From Faecalibacter sp. LW9 (GTDB lineage: Bacteria; Bacteroidota; Bacteroidia; Flavobacteriales; Weeksellaceae): DNA of 64,000 bases. Positions 27,808 through 36,545 of the stretch are shown here, piece by piece. Location: positions 1,674,001 to 1,738,000 of the forward strand of contig NZ_CP141062.1 of assembly GCF_034661295.1 (NCBI RefSeq), read 5' to 3'. A program made the position numbers and the translations under genes. A model generated the notes under the pieces. The model saw nothing but the letters and a program-made list of their open reading frames with translations, made no database searches and was not told the DNA's origin. Position 1 is the stretch's first letter; the number at the start of each line of letters is the position of its first letter.

Positions 27808-28323
27808 ATGAAAATTAAATCATTACTACTGATGCTATTTTGTTGCATTGCTGTAAATGCACAAGTGTCTACGACTCGTATCAATGAATTTCGATTAGGA
27901 ATGAAAAAGTCCGAATTAGAAAAAATCGTTGGTAAAACCATTTCTGTTAAATTAAATGATGGTTATCCAATAGAAACTTCACATGTCGTTTACAAAGGCA
28001 TTGTTTATGAAGTGAATTTTTCTAAAGCTTATGATGATAATGGAAATGAATTAAAAGATTTTACGATATATTCTGTAACCTCTCAGGATCGTACATTAAA
28101 AACACTTTCAGGTATTTCTATTGGAAGTTCTTTTGATGAGGTATTAAATAAATATAAAAATAATAATATTTCGATTTATGATTCTTGGACAGAAAATTCT
28201 ACAAGAGATAAGTCAACACGTTTGTTTTCCATTAACGATGATGAAGCAGGAACACAATTAATTTTAACGATTAAAAATGGACGCGTTTCAGAATTTTATG
28301 TAAGTTACAATGAAGGATGTTAG
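27808..28323 (+). CDS. Uncharacterised small secreted protein
   Basis: I do not recognise a family. The protein has 171 residues with a clear signal peptide (cleavage after VNAQ, about residue 19). A mature domain follows with two repeats of a similar pattern: FRLGMKKSELEKIVG (about 30) and ISIGSSFDEVLNKYK (about 107). This G-x-S/K-x-x-E/D-x-V pattern resembles small periplasmic domains that occur in duplicate. It is probably periplasmic. It ends at a strong terminator, 48 bases after queG. Confidence 0.75.
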   Translation: MKIKSLLLMLFCCIAVNAQVSTTRINEFRLGMKKSELEKIVGKTISVKLNDGYPIETSHVVYKGIVYEVNFSKAYDDNGNELKDFTIYSVTSQDRTLKTLSGISIGSSFDEVLNKYKNNNISIYDSWTENSTRDKSTRLFSINDDEAGTQLILTIKNGRVSEFYVSYNEGC

Positions 28324-28340
28324 TCTGAATAATGATATGT

Positions 28341-28373
28341 AAAAAATCCCAACTGAAAAGTTGGGATTTTTTT
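28341..28373. terminator. Bidirectional terminator
   Basis: A 14-bp stem (AAAAAATCCCAACT with complement), GAAA loop, T7. It lies between the secreted protein and the 3' end of a gene remnant on the minus strand. Confidence 0.85.
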
Positions 28374-28539
28374 ATTTTAAATATTGTAATGCATTTACTT
28401 CTTTAAATTTTGGTGATCTTCTTAAGAAATCTTTAAAATACGCTGTGTGCGTTGCGCCCATTAAAATAAAAATTCGGTCATCTTTTGTGATTGGTACATT
28501 ATTTAGATTCGCAAACATCATCAGATTTCTGTTGTAAAT
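28372..28539 (-). pseudogene. 3' remnant of a DUF5694/TraB-like protein gene
   Basis: Reading the minus strand from about 28536 gives 54 residues ending at TAA (28372-28374), including DDRIFILMGATHTAYF, FLRRSPKFKEV and a final NALQYLK. This resembles the C-terminal end of Bacteroidota TraB/DUF5694-type proteins (a loop with GA-THT followed by a short helix). The frame is closed by stops upstream, so at least three quarters of the gene is gone. The family name is from memory and moderately sure; the truncation is clear. Confidence 0.6.
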
Positions 28540-28555
28540 TTAAATTCTTATTTAA

Positions 28556-28876
28556 GAAAAAAATCAAACTCCTAAAGATTATGTCTTTGTGAAATCCGAA
28601 GGCCGACAAGTAAAAATTGTATTTGATGATATTTTGTATGTTGAAGGTTTAAAAGATTATTTAAAAATTATAACTAAAAAATCAAAACATTTAATTTTAG
28701 AAACAATGAAAAGTTTTGAAGAACGTTTGCCATCTAATTTTAAACGAGTGCATCGTTCATATTTAATCAATACGAATCATTTAACTGCGATTGATGGAAA
28801 TTCGGTTTATATAAAAGATAAATTGATTCCGGTAGGAGAAACTTATCGTAAAGAATTTAAAAATATGAACTTATGA
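28556..28876 (+). pseudogene. 3' remnant of a LytTR-type response regulator
   Basis: From about 28556 to TGA at 28876 the frame encodes a LytTR DNA-binding domain. It shows FVKSEGRQVKIVFDDILYVEG, then KDYLKI, the LPSNFKRVHRSYLIN core and the IPVGETYR end. The normal N-terminal receiver domain is missing: an in-frame stop sits at 28553. A GTG at 28589 could start a 95-residue DNA-binding fragment, so residual expression is possible. The break point lies within about 20 bases of the remnant on the other strand. Confidence 0.7.
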
Positions 28877-28904
28877 AAAAAGCACTTCATTTGAAGTGCT
28901 TTTC
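28875..28904. terminator. Bidirectional terminator between the LytTR remnant and aroC
   Basis: Stem AAAAAGCACTTCA with complement, nearly loop-free, with flanking A and T runs, between convergent frames. Confidence 0.8.
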
Positions 28905-28907
28905 GAT

Positions 28908-29966
28908 TTATATATTTCTTGTTCTTTGGATTAAAACCATATCGGCAAGTGTTATTGCTGCTAAAGCTTCCACGATAGGAACGGCTCTTGGAACAACACA
29001 AGGATCGTGACGACCTTTTCCATGCATTTCTACCATATCGCCATTTGCATTTAGCGTTGTTTGTTCTTGCATTAATGTTGCAACTGGTTTGAAAGCTACT
29101 TTAAAATAAATATCCATTCCATTCGAAACACCACCTTGGATTCCTCCAGAGTAGTTTGTTTTTGTAGTTCCATCCGGATTGAATTGATCATTCATTTCTG
29201 AGCCTTTCATTGCAGTTGAAGCAAAGCCTTCACCGTATTCAAAACCTTTCACCGCATTAATGGATAACATCGCTTGTCCTAAACGAGCATGTAATTTATC
29301 AAAAATTGGTTCACCTAAACCAACAGGCACGTTCTGAATAACACACGTTACTTCGCCGCCAATGGTATCACCTTCTTTTCGGATTTGTTTAATTCGCTCA
29401 ATCATTTGTTCAGCAACAGCTAAATCAGGGCAACGAACTGCCGTTTCTTCGATTTTAGAAAAATCATATTTCGAGTAATCGTTGTCTAATTTAATCGCTC
29501 CAACACCGCTGACATAAGCCGTGATCTTGATTTCTGGAATAATATGTTTTGCAACTGCACCACCCACAACCCAATTGGCTGTCTCGCGTGCAGAAGTTCT
29601 TCCACCTCCACGATGATCGCGGATTCCATATTTTTTATCGTATGTATAATCTGCGTGCGATGGGCGATAAACACCTTTGATATGATCGTAGTCGTGCGAT
29701 TTTTGATTATCGTTTGGGATAATAAAACCAATAGATGCTCCTGTTGTAAAGCCATCCATAATACCCGATAAAAATTGTACAATATCAGGTTCTTTACGTT
29801 GCGTTACAATAGAAGATTGTCCTGGTTTACGACGATCCAATTGTTGTTGTATCCATTCAAAATCCAATTGGATTCCACTTGGTACTCCATCAATCACGCC
29901 GCCTATTGCCACACCGTGGCTTTCTCCAAATGTTGAGATTTTAAATAATCTTCCGAATGAATTCAA
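28908..29966 (-). CDS. aroC: Chorismate synthase
   Basis: Converts 5-enolpyruvylshikimate-3-phosphate to chorismate with reduced FMN, the last shikimate-pathway step. The 352-residue protein has the three family signatures: [18 protein letters not shown] near the start, the [18 protein letters not shown] region (about 125) and [16 protein letters not shown] near the end. It lies 8 bases after the KAS III gene and is probably co-transcribed with it. Confidence 0.96.
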   Translation of the reverse strand: MNSFGRLFKISTFGESHGVAIGGVIDGVPSGIQLDFEWIQQQLDRRKPGQSSIVTQRKEPDIVQFLSGIMDGFTTGASIGFIIPNDNQKSHDYDHIKGVYRPSHADYTYDKKYGIRDHRGGGRTSARETANWVVGGAVAKHIIPEIKITAYVSGVGAIKLDNDYSKYDFSKIEETAVRCPDLAVAEQMIERIKQIRKEGDTIGGEVTCVIQNVPVGLGEPIFDKLHARLGQAMLSINAVKGFEYGEGFASTAMKGSEMNDQFNPDGTTKTNYSGGIQGGVSNGMDIYFKVAFKPVATLMQEQTTLNANGDMVEMHGKGRHDPCVVPRAVPIVEALAAITLADMVLIQRTRNI

Positions 29967-29974
29967 ATGATAAC

Positions 29975-31048
29975 TTATTTTTTGAATTTATAAATCACCG
30001 CGTTTACATTCATTGTTGCTCCAACAGAAGCCATAATAATTGTATCATCGGTATTAAATTGATGAGGTTGTAATTCACCTTTCGCAATTAAATCAAACAT
30101 TGTAGGAACAGTCGCAACTGAAGTGTTTCCTAAAAATTGAACCGTCATAGGATCGATATTTTCAGGTGCTTTTTTTCCGTAACTTTTGTATAAACGTTCA
30201 ATCATAGCATGATCCATTTTAGCATTGGCTTGATGCAATAAAATTTTATCGATATCATCAATATCTAAATTTGTATCATCCAATAAAGCCTTTAACGCTG
30301 GGGGAACATTCTTTAAAACAAATTCGTAAACTTTACGACCTTTCATCTGAATGTTTTTGGTCGATGCAGTGTAATTCGGGTTCAAAGACATTCCATTCTT
30401 CAAGAATTCAATTTCCTCACCAGTGTAGCTTAAAGTTTCATGATTTAAAATACCATATTTATAATCATCTTCTTTTGCTTCTAAAACAACAGCTCCAGCT
30501 CCATCTGCAAAAATCATAGCTGATCGATCATATGGATCAGAGGCACGAGATAAGGTGTCAGAACCAATAACTAAAACTTTTTTAGCGATAGAAGCTTGAA
30601 TAAATTGGTGTGCTAAAATTAAACTTTCTACCCATCCTGGGCATCCAAATGTCATATCATAAGGGATACATTTTAGATTTTTGATGCCTAAGTTGTGTTT
30701 TACTTTCGCAGAAATAGAAGGCATAATATCAATTTGGCGTCCAATTGGATCGATGTCACCAAAATTGTGCCCTACGATAATATAATCTAATTCTTCAGGG
30801 TTTATACCTGATTCTTCAATTGCTTTTTTTGCAGCAATAGTAGCGATATCCGAATTTAATAAATCGTCTTCAACATAACGACGTTCTTTAATTTCTGTGA
30901 TATCCTCGAATTTTTTTGTGATTTCTTGAACTGGTTTTTCTATTCGCTCACCTTTTTCATCGTAAAATTCGTATGTGTGGAAATACTCATTCTTGATGAT
31001 TCTATTTGGTAAGTAATGCCCTGAACCAGTAATTACTGAATTTATCAT
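29975..31048 (-). CDS. 3-oxoacyl-ACP synthase III family protein (KAS III)
   Basis: A 357-residue thiolase-fold condensing enzyme. The catalytic Cys is in [10 protein letters not shown] (about 124), the His in [10 protein letters not shown] and the Asn in [13 protein letters not shown], so the Cys-His-Asn triad is complete. FabH starts fatty-acid synthesis from acetyl-CoA and malonyl-ACP, but flavobacteria carry several paralogues. This one may serve a specialised lipid or aryl-polyene-like route. Start chosen at 31048 ([15 protein letters not shown]), because a longer reading to 31090 would include the TACCTTTG promoter box. Confidence 0.88.
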   Translation of the reverse strand: MINSVITGSGHYLPNRIIKNEYFHTYEFYDEKGERIEKPVQEITKKFEDITEIKERRYVEDDLLNSDIATIAAKKAIEESGINPEELDYIIVGHNFGDIDPIGRQIDIMPSISAKVKHNLGIKNLKCIPYDMTFGCPGWVESLILAHQFIQASIAKKVLVIGSDTLSRASDPYDRSAMIFADGAGAVVLEAKEDDYKYGILNHETLSYTGEEIEFLKNGMSLNPNYTASTKNIQMKGRKVYEFVLKNVPPALKALLDDTNLDIDDIDKILLHQANAKMDHAMIERLYKSYGKKAPENIDPMTVQFLGNTSVATVPTMFDLIAKGELQPHQFNTDDTIIMASVGATMNVNAVIYKFKK

Positions 31049-31077
31049 ATTAATGATTTCAAGTCTAATATTTCGAA

Positions 31078-31085
31078 CAAAGGTA
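31078..31085 (-). promoter_or_regulatory. -7 box of the KAS III-aroC promoter
   Basis: Minus-strand TACCTTTG (TAnnTTTG), about 30 bases before the chosen start; it decides against the upstream start at 31090. Confidence 0.6.
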
Positions 31086-31162
31086 AACATTTCATTAAAT
31101 TATAAAATAAAAATATGCGGTAACTCATTTTGAGTTTGACAAACAAGCATTAATTTAGCAGA

Positions 31163-31720
31163 ATGAAAAAAAATCCATCATTATTAGGTTTATTAATTAT
31201 TTTGGGAGTTCTAGGCGTTATTGTCATTATATATAACTTGTTTTTAAGTAAAAAAGATGGGTATATAATTGATAATCCAACGGAACAAATTATCAAAATG
31301 TCGATCAATCAACAAGAATATACAATTGCACCTCAACAACAAGTACGTCTTGATTTGGAAAGAGGGAAGCATAAAATTGCATATGAATTTGGAAATAAAA
31401 AGGTAGATACAGTGATCGAAATCAGAAGACCTTCTGGTGTAATTAATCCAACACTATCAGACTATTATGTCTTTACTCGCCCATATGGAGTGCGAAAAAA
31501 CAAAGATTCAATTTTTACATCGCATCATATAGCAATTGATAATAAAGCATATTTAGGAATGATCACGAAGGAAGATGATTTATACATCGAAGATTTTTAT
31601 TATAACTTGGACCAAGATTATCCTAAGATTTTCTTGAAAAGTGATGAGAAAAAAACTGATCTTTCAAAAATCTTTAACAAAGAAGATTTTAAACAATTCT
31701 ATTTCGAAAACTACGAGTAA
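31163..31720 (+). CDS. Uncharacterised membrane-anchored protein
   Basis: I do not recognise this 185-residue protein. One membrane helix (about residues 7-28) is followed by a short domain of beta-strand character ([21 protein letters not shown]) and a polar C-terminal region rich in Tyr, Asp and Lys. It is probably anchored in the inner membrane with the rest outside. It lies 23 bases before ubiE in the same direction, so it may lead the ubiE-porT transcript. Confidence 0.75.
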   Translation: MKKNPSLLGLLIILGVLGVIVIIYNLFLSKKDGYIIDNPTEQIIKMSINQQEYTIAPQQQVRLDLERGKHKIAYEFGNKKVDTVIEIRRPSGVINPTLSDYYVFTRPYGVRKNKDSIFTSHHIAIDNKAYLGMITKEDDLYIEDFYYNLDQDYPKIFLKSDEKKTDLSKIFNKEDFKQFYFENYE

Positions 31721-31743
31721 TCACAAAATATAAGAAAACGATA

Positions 31744-32478
31744 ATGGCAAAACACGATAATATCACTCCATACGATTCATCTGATTTAACAAAGAAAAAA
31801 CAAGTAGAACAGATGTTTGATAACATTTCTCCGAAGTACGATTTATTAAATCGTATTCTATCTGGAGGAATTGATATCCAATGGAGAAAAGATGTCATTA
31901 AAATGGTAAAAGCAGCTAAGCCTCAAACCATTTTAGACATTGCGACAGGAACAGGAGATTTAGCCATTATGATGGCTAAGAATACCTCGGCTCAAATTAC
32001 AGGTTTAGATTTATCTGCTGGTATGTTAGAAGTAGGGCGCAAAAAAGTACAAGCAGAGGGGTTAACTAATCGTGTTGAAATGATCCAAGGTGATTCGGAA
32101 AATTTACCTTTTCAAGACAATACATTCGATTGTGTAACAGTATCATTCGGGGTTCGAAATTTTGAAAACTTAGAAAAAGGGTTATCAGAAATTCGCCGTA
32201 TTTTAAAACCAGGTGGAACGTTTATAATTTTAGAATTTTCGTATCCAACAAGTTTCCCTATGAAGCAATTGTATACATTTTACTCAAAAAATATTTTACC
32301 TGCAATCGGGAAATTAATTTCAAAAGATCAGAGTGCTTATACGTATTTACCTGACTCTGTAGCAGCATTCCCACATGGTGAGGAAATGAAAAATATTTTA
32401 AAAAGTGTAAAATTTAATCAACCAATTGATAAAAAACTTACATTTGGAATTGCAAGCATCTATAAGAGTATAAAATAA
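31744..32478 (+). CDS. ubiE: Demethylmenaquinone methyltransferase (UbiE/MenG)
   Basis: C-methylates demethylmenaquinone to menaquinone using SAM. The 244-residue protein has family signature 1 ([18 protein letters not shown], about 33-50), SAM motif [16 protein letters not shown], and signature 2 in [20 protein letters not shown]. Flavobacteria use menaquinone, so the MenG activity is expected. It is followed after 27 bases by the porT-like gene, a pairing I recall from flavobacterial genomes. Confidence 0.94.
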   Translation: MAKHDNITPYDSSDLTKKKQVEQMFDNISPKYDLLNRILSGGIDIQWRKDVIKMVKAAKPQTILDIATGTGDLAIMMAKNTSAQITGLDLSAGMLEVGRKKVQAEGLTNRVEMIQGDSENLPFQDNTFDCVTVSFGVRNFENLEKGLSEIRRILKPGGTFIILEFSYPTSFPMKQLYTFYSKNILPAIGKLISKDQSAYTYLPDSVAAFPHGEEMKNILKSVKFNQPIDKKLTFGIASIYKSIK

Positions 32479-32505
32479 TATGGCTTGTAATACGTTGAAC
32501 ACTAT

Positions 32506-33264
32506 ATGAGAAAGAATTTACTAACTGCAATTGCTTTAATTACAGCCACTTTGGTAAGTGCGCAATTTAGACCAAACTCCGATAGAGAGTGGAATAGAAC
32601 AGAGCAGGATGAAAAAAAGTTTTCATTTGGATATTACTTAGGGACAAATATTATGTCGTATAAAGTTTCTCCAAAAGCTCAAAATGATCATTTACCTAAC
32701 GCGACATCCGATGACGATGGAGTGAACGATCATGGATTAGTTTATTTACAACAAGAATCTAAACCAGGATTCTCAGTTGGTTTAATGGGTAAATTGAGAC
32801 TAACCGATAATATTGCTGTTAAAGTAGAACCAGGAGTACATTTTGCTCAAAGAAAGTTATTGTTTCAAGTAAGGGATTTTGAAAATCCTGAAATCTATGA
32901 AAGAGAAGTTAAATCTACATATTTAGATATTCCGTTATTATTAAATTTTACAGGAGATCGTTGGTTTAATACTCGTCCATACCTTCAAGGAGGTTTCGGA
33001 TATACCAATAATTTACAATCCAACGAGGATAAAGAAGATGATAACGGACAAGGTATTTTCCGTACCAATACACATAATTTCAACTGGCAGGCTGAAATGG
33101 GAATTGAAATCTATTTCAAACGTTTCAAATTAACGCCTTCTGTAAAAGGAATATTCTTCTTCAATAACGAATTGGTTCCGGATAAAGCAGAGACTGTTGG
33201 TTTTGCGAATACATTAAATTCGTTACAAACTCGTGCAGTAGTCTTTTCATTGAAATTTGAATAA
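32506..33264 (+). CDS. porT: PorT family outer-membrane-type beta-barrel protein (type IX secretion)
   Basis: A 252-residue protein with a signal peptide (cleavage after LVSAQ, about residue 19) and alternating strand sequence ending in an aromatic residue (SLKFE), as in PorT-family proteins. PorT is required for type IX secretion and gliding in Porphyromonas and Flavobacterium. The position directly after ubiE supports true PorT rather than a general barrel paralogue, but I cannot prove orthology. T9SS cargo genes occur at 38.3-40 kb. Confidence 0.75.
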   Translation: MRKNLLTAIALITATLVSAQFRPNSDREWNRTEQDEKKFSFGYYLGTNIMSYKVSPKAQNDHLPNATSDDDGVNDHGLVYLQQESKPGFSVGLMGKLRLTDNIAVKVEPGVHFAQRKLLFQVRDFENPEIYEREVKSTYLDIPLLLNFTGDRWFNTRPYLQGGFGYTNNLQSNEDKEDDNGQGIFRTNTHNFNWQAEMGIEIYFKRFKLTPSVKGIFFFNNELVPDKAETVGFANTLNSLQTRAVVFSLKFE

Positions 33265-33295
33265 TCACATTTAAAACCATAAATAAAATATAACC

Positions 33296-34438
33296 ATGAA
33301 CTTTGATTTAAACGAAGAGCAATTAATGATCCAACAAGCTGCTCGTGATTTCGCTAAAGCTGAATTATTGCCAGGTGTAATCGAGCGCGACGAAACTTCA
33401 ACATTTCCTTATGATGCTGTAAAGAAAATGGGAGAGTTAGGATTTTTAGGAATGATGGTAGATCCTAAATATGGAGGTTCAGGATTGGATAGTGTCTCTT
33501 ACGTCATTGCAATGGAAGAAATTGCAAAAGTAGATGCCTCTGCTGCAGTAGTAATGTCTGTAAATAATTCATTAGTATGTGCAGGGATGGAAAAATATTG
33601 TTCTGAAGAGCAAAAACAAAAATATTTAGTGCCTTTAGCTTCTGGTCAAGTGATCGGAGCATTTTGTTTATCTGAGCCTGATGCAGGATCGGATGCTACA
33701 TCTCAAAAAACTACTGCGGTAGATATGGGAGATTACTATTTATTAAACGGAACAAAAAACTGGATTACGAATGGTGGAAATGCATCAACGTATTTGGTTA
33801 TCGCTCATACTCATCCTGAAAAAGGACACAAAGGAATCAATGCCTTTATTGTCGAAAAAGGTTGGGAAGGTTTTGAAATCGGACCGAAAGAAAATAAAAT
33901 GGGAATTCGTGGATCGGATACACACTCTTTATTCTTTAATGATGTAAAAGTTCCAAAAGAAAACCGTATTGGTGAAGATGGATTCGGATTTACATTTGCG
34001 ATGAATGTCTTAAATGGAGGACGTATCGGAATTGCTTCTCAAGCTTTAGGAATTGCACAAGGAGCTTATGAATTAGCATTAGAATATGCTAAAATTCGTA
34101 AAGCGTTTAAAACAGAAATTATTAATCACCAAGCAGTAGCTTTTAAGTTAGCTGATATGGCGACAAATATTTCTGCCGCACGTATGTTATGTTATAAAGC
34201 AGCCGCTGAAAAAGATGCTGGACAAGATATTTCGGTATCTGGAGCAATGGCAAAATTATTCGCTTCCACTACAGCAATGAATGTTACTACTGAAGCAGTA
34301 CAAATCCATGGAGGAAATGGGTATGTACGCGAATACCATGTAGAACGAATGATGCGTGATGCTAAAATTACTCAAATTTACGAGGGAACATCTGAAATTC
34401 AGAAGATTGTAATTTCTAGAGGTATCGCTAAAGGATAG
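33296..34438 (+). CDS. Acyl-CoA dehydrogenase (short-chain type)
   Basis: A 380-residue FAD-dependent dehydrogenase that forms the alpha-beta double bond of acyl-CoA in beta-oxidation or amino acid breakdown. It has the FAD motif CLSEPDAGSDAT (about 122-133), the GTKNWITNGG strand and the C-terminal signature region ending YEGTSEIQK, whose first Glu is the usual catalytic base of the short-chain group. The length is typical (about 380). Whether it acts on butyryl- or branched-chain acyl-CoA cannot be told. It lies 31 bases after porT. Confidence 0.93.
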   Translation: MNFDLNEEQLMIQQAARDFAKAELLPGVIERDETSTFPYDAVKKMGELGFLGMMVDPKYGGSGLDSVSYVIAMEEIAKVDASAAVVMSVNNSLVCAGMEKYCSEEQKQKYLVPLASGQVIGAFCLSEPDAGSDATSQKTTAVDMGDYYLLNGTKNWITNGGNASTYLVIAHTHPEKGHKGINAFIVEKGWEGFEIGPKENKMGIRGSDTHSLFFNDVKVPKENRIGEDGFGFTFAMNVLNGGRIGIASQALGIAQGAYELALEYAKIRKAFKTEIINHQAVAFKLADMATNISAARMLCYKAAAEKDAGQDISVSGAMAKLFASTTAMNVTTEAVQIHGGNGYVREYHVERMMRDAKITQIYEGTSEIQKIVISRGIAKG

Positions 34439-34463
34439 TTATAAAAACTGAAATTTATCATAT

Positions 34464-34493
34464 AAAAGGGATTCTGATTTAGAATCCCTTTTT
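34464..34493 (+). terminator. Terminator after the acyl-CoA dehydrogenase gene
   Basis: Stem AAAAGGGATTCT with complement, 5-base loop, T5. Confidence 0.8.
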
Positions 34494-34500
34494 CTGTTTG

Positions 34501-34508
34501 TATATTTG
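34501..34508 (+). promoter_or_regulatory. -7 box before the FAH-family gene
   Basis: TATATTTG matches TAnnTTTG, 26 bases before the ATG at 34535. Confidence 0.6.
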
Positions 34509-34534
34509 CCCCCTGGAAAAAATTTATCAAAGTC

Positions 34535-35395
34535 ATGAAAATCTTTAGATTCGGACCAAAGGGTCAAGAAAAATCAGGAGTTATTATTAATGATAAGAAG
34601 TACGATGTGTCAGCTTCAGGAATCATTTATGATGAAAACTTCTTTGGAAATGAAGAGAAACAGAAACAATTAGAAGATTATATCGCACAAAACATGGATG
34701 CTTTACAAGAGGTGAGCGATGATGTACGTATTGGTACACCATTAACTCGTCCAGGTAAAATTGTTTGTGTGGGATTAAATTTTGAAGATCACGTAAAAGA
34801 AACAGGTTTACAACAACAAGCGGAACCTATTATGTTTATTAAAGCGAATCAATCGTTTAATGGTCCTCAAGATGGAATTATGCAACCTTATGGTTCAACA
34901 AAAATGGACTGGGAAACAGAATTGTGTGTAATCATTGGTAAAAAAGCAAATAATGTGACGGAGGAAGAAGCTATGGACCACGTATACGGATATGCTTTAA
35001 TTAATGATATTTCTGAGCGTGCATTTCAAACAGAAAGAGGAGGAACTTGGGATAAAGGAAAGGGATGTGATACATTTGCTCCTGTAGGACCATTTATTGC
35101 CACTAAAGACGAAATCGATGATGTAAATAATTTACGTGTTTGGTTAAAATTAAACGGTGAAATGATGCAAGATGGAAATACAAGTGATTTCATTTATCGT
35201 ATTCCAAAATTAATTTCTTACTTATCTCAATTTATGTCTTTCTTACCTGGAGATATTATTTCTACGGGGTCACCTGCAGGTTCTGGAATGGGGAAAGAGC
35301 CACAAATTTGGTTAAAACCAGGAGACATCATCGAGTATGGAATCGATGGTTTAGGTTCTACAACACAAGAGATTTTACCATTTCGTAAAGATTAA
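34535..35395 (+). CDS. Fumarylacetoacetate hydrolase family protein
   Basis: A 286-residue FAH-fold enzyme, a metal-dependent hydrolase, decarboxylase or isomerase acting on keto acids. It has the core KIVCVGLNFEDHVKETG (about 71-87), metal-ligand Glu residues in DWETELCVIIGKKA and the strand DIISTGSPAGSGMG. Members of this length and start (MKIFRFGPKGQEKSG) are often labelled 2-hydroxyhepta-2,4-diene-1,7-dioate isomerase or ureidoglycolate lyase. The substrate cannot be decided here. Monocistronic with its own promoter. Confidence 0.88.
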   Translation: MKIFRFGPKGQEKSGVIINDKKYDVSASGIIYDENFFGNEEKQKQLEDYIAQNMDALQEVSDDVRIGTPLTRPGKIVCVGLNFEDHVKETGLQQQAEPIMFIKANQSFNGPQDGIMQPYGSTKMDWETELCVIIGKKANNVTEEEAMDHVYGYALINDISERAFQTERGGTWDKGKGCDTFAPVGPFIATKDEIDDVNNLRVWLKLNGEMMQDGNTSDFIYRIPKLISYLSQFMSFLPGDIISTGSPAGSGMGKEPQIWLKPGDIIEYGIDGLGSTTQEILPFRKD

Positions 35396-35513
35396 TCGGA
35401 TTATATCAAATAAAAAGAGTAATTTTGCAAACGATTAATTCGTGATTGGCGCAAAATGTGGTCGAATTTCTATTAAATTTTGAATTGTTCTTTTACAATT
35501 CAAAAGGAATTCT

Positions 35514-35521
35514 TACATTTG
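35514..35521 (+). promoter_or_regulatory. -7 box of the rplM-rpsI promoter
   Basis: TACATTTG matches TAnnTTTG, followed by GCACC as at several other ribosomal promoters here; predicted 5' UTR about 43 bases with a CCGA/TCGG hairpin. Confidence 0.7.
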
Positions 35522-35570
35522 CACCCCGATCGGATTGTCGGTAATTTATAAAATATTAAAAATCAAGATA

Positions 35571-36026
35571 GTGGACACGTTAAGTTACAAAACTACATCA
35601 GCCAACAAAGAAACTGCTCAGAAAGAATGGGTAGTTGTGGACGCTTCTGACTTATCATTAGGTCGTTTAGCGTCAGGTGTTGCGAAGCTTATTAGAGGAA
35701 AGCACAAAACGAATTTCACTCCTCATGCAGATTGTGGAGATAATGTAATCGTTATTAATGCTGAGAAAATTCAATTAACAGGAGGTAAATGGGATGATAA
35801 ATTATACATCCGCCACACTGGTTACCCAGGAGGTCAAAGATCTTTAACTGCAAGAGAAGTTTTTGCTAAAGATCCAGCTCGTTTAATTGAGAAATCAGTT
35901 AAAGGGATGTTACCAAAAAACAAATTAGGTAGCAAATTATTAACTAATTTACACGTATTTGTAGGTTCAGAGCACAATCACGAAGCTCAACAACCAAAAC
36001 AAATCGATATTAACGAATATTTATAA
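35571..36026 (+). CDS. rplM: 50S ribosomal protein L13
   Basis: A 151-residue L13 that begins VDTLSYKTTSANK from a GTG codon at 35571. An ATG-free upstream extension to 35535 lies in the promoter leader and does not match the family. The core shows WVVVDASDLSLGRLAS, RGKHKTNFTPHADCGD and the TGYPGGQRS loop. It is an early-assembly protein of the large subunit and is followed 8 bases on by rpsI, the universal L13-S9 pair. Confidence 0.96.
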   Translation: MDTLSYKTTSANKETAQKEWVVVDASDLSLGRLASGVAKLIRGKHKTNFTPHADCGDNVIVINAEKIQLTGGKWDDKLYIRHTGYPGGQRSLTAREVFAKDPARLIEKSVKGMLPKNKLGSKLLTNLHVFVGSEHNHEAQQPKQIDINEYL

Positions 36027-36034
36027 TTAATTCT

Positions 36035-36421
36035 ATGGCAATAGTTCATAAAATCGGACGTAGAAAAACTTCTGTAGCTCGTGTATATTTACAAGAAGGG
36101 AATGGAGAAATCTTCATTAACGGACGTGAGTTAGCAAACTACTTCCCAACTGCAGTATTACAATACAAAGTTGAACAAGCTTTTATCTTAACAGGTACTA
36201 AAGATAAATACAATGTAGATATCAAAGTATTTGGTGGAGGTATTACAGGACAAGCTGAAGCAATTCGTTTAGCGATTTCTAGAGCTTTATGTGAAATTGA
36301 CGCAGATTTCCGTTTAACATTAAAACCAGAAGGGTTATTAACTCGTGATCCTCGTATGGTTGAACGTAAGAAATTCGGTCAGAAGAAAGCACGTAAGAAA
36401 TTCCAATTTTCTAAACGTTAA
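36035..36421 (+). CDS. rpsI: 30S ribosomal protein S9
   Basis: A 128-residue S9 with the N-terminal IGRRKTSVARVYL motif and the C-terminal tail GQKKARKKFQFSKR, whose final Lys-Arg reaches the P-site tRNA. It has normal family length. It follows rplM by 8 bases. Confidence 0.97.
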   Translation: MAIVHKIGRRKTSVARVYLQEGNGEIFINGRELANYFPTAVLQYKVEQAFILTGTKDKYNVDIKVFGGGITGQAEAIRLAISRALCEIDADFRLTLKPEGLLTRDPRMVERKKFGQKKARKKFQFSKR

Positions 36422-36440
36422 TTATTTCAATTTATTAAAA

Positions 36441-36545
36441 AATCCATTTTCCGTTGGTTTAGCATCTAAACAGTTAAGGCGAGATCTGTTCGACCACTTA
36501 TCTGTTGCTTGTTGAGATAACGGAACGTAAACTAAAAAAAAGAAA
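36441..36545 (+). ncRNA. Structured 5' leader of rpsB (candidate ribosomal-protein autoregulatory element)
   Basis: The 124-base gap before rpsB folds into a closed junction. The outer helix is TTCCGTT (36449-36455) with AACGGAA (36519-36525). Inside are hairpin AACAG/CTGTT (36469-36473 with 36486-36490) and hairpin ATCT/AGAT (36500-36503 with 36515-36518). An A-rich stretch and the ATG follow. Analogous S2 leaders occur in other bacteria; I cannot align this one to a known family. Confidence 0.5.

Noticed and set aside
28324-28588. Insertion sequence or phage remnant at the scar
   Set aside because: No terminal repeats, target duplication, transposase or integrase fragment; both sides are tails of ordinary chromosomal genes.
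31049-31090. Longer N-terminus for the KAS III protein
   Set aside because: The extension contains the predicted transcription start just after the TACCTTTG box and does not fit the family's usual start.
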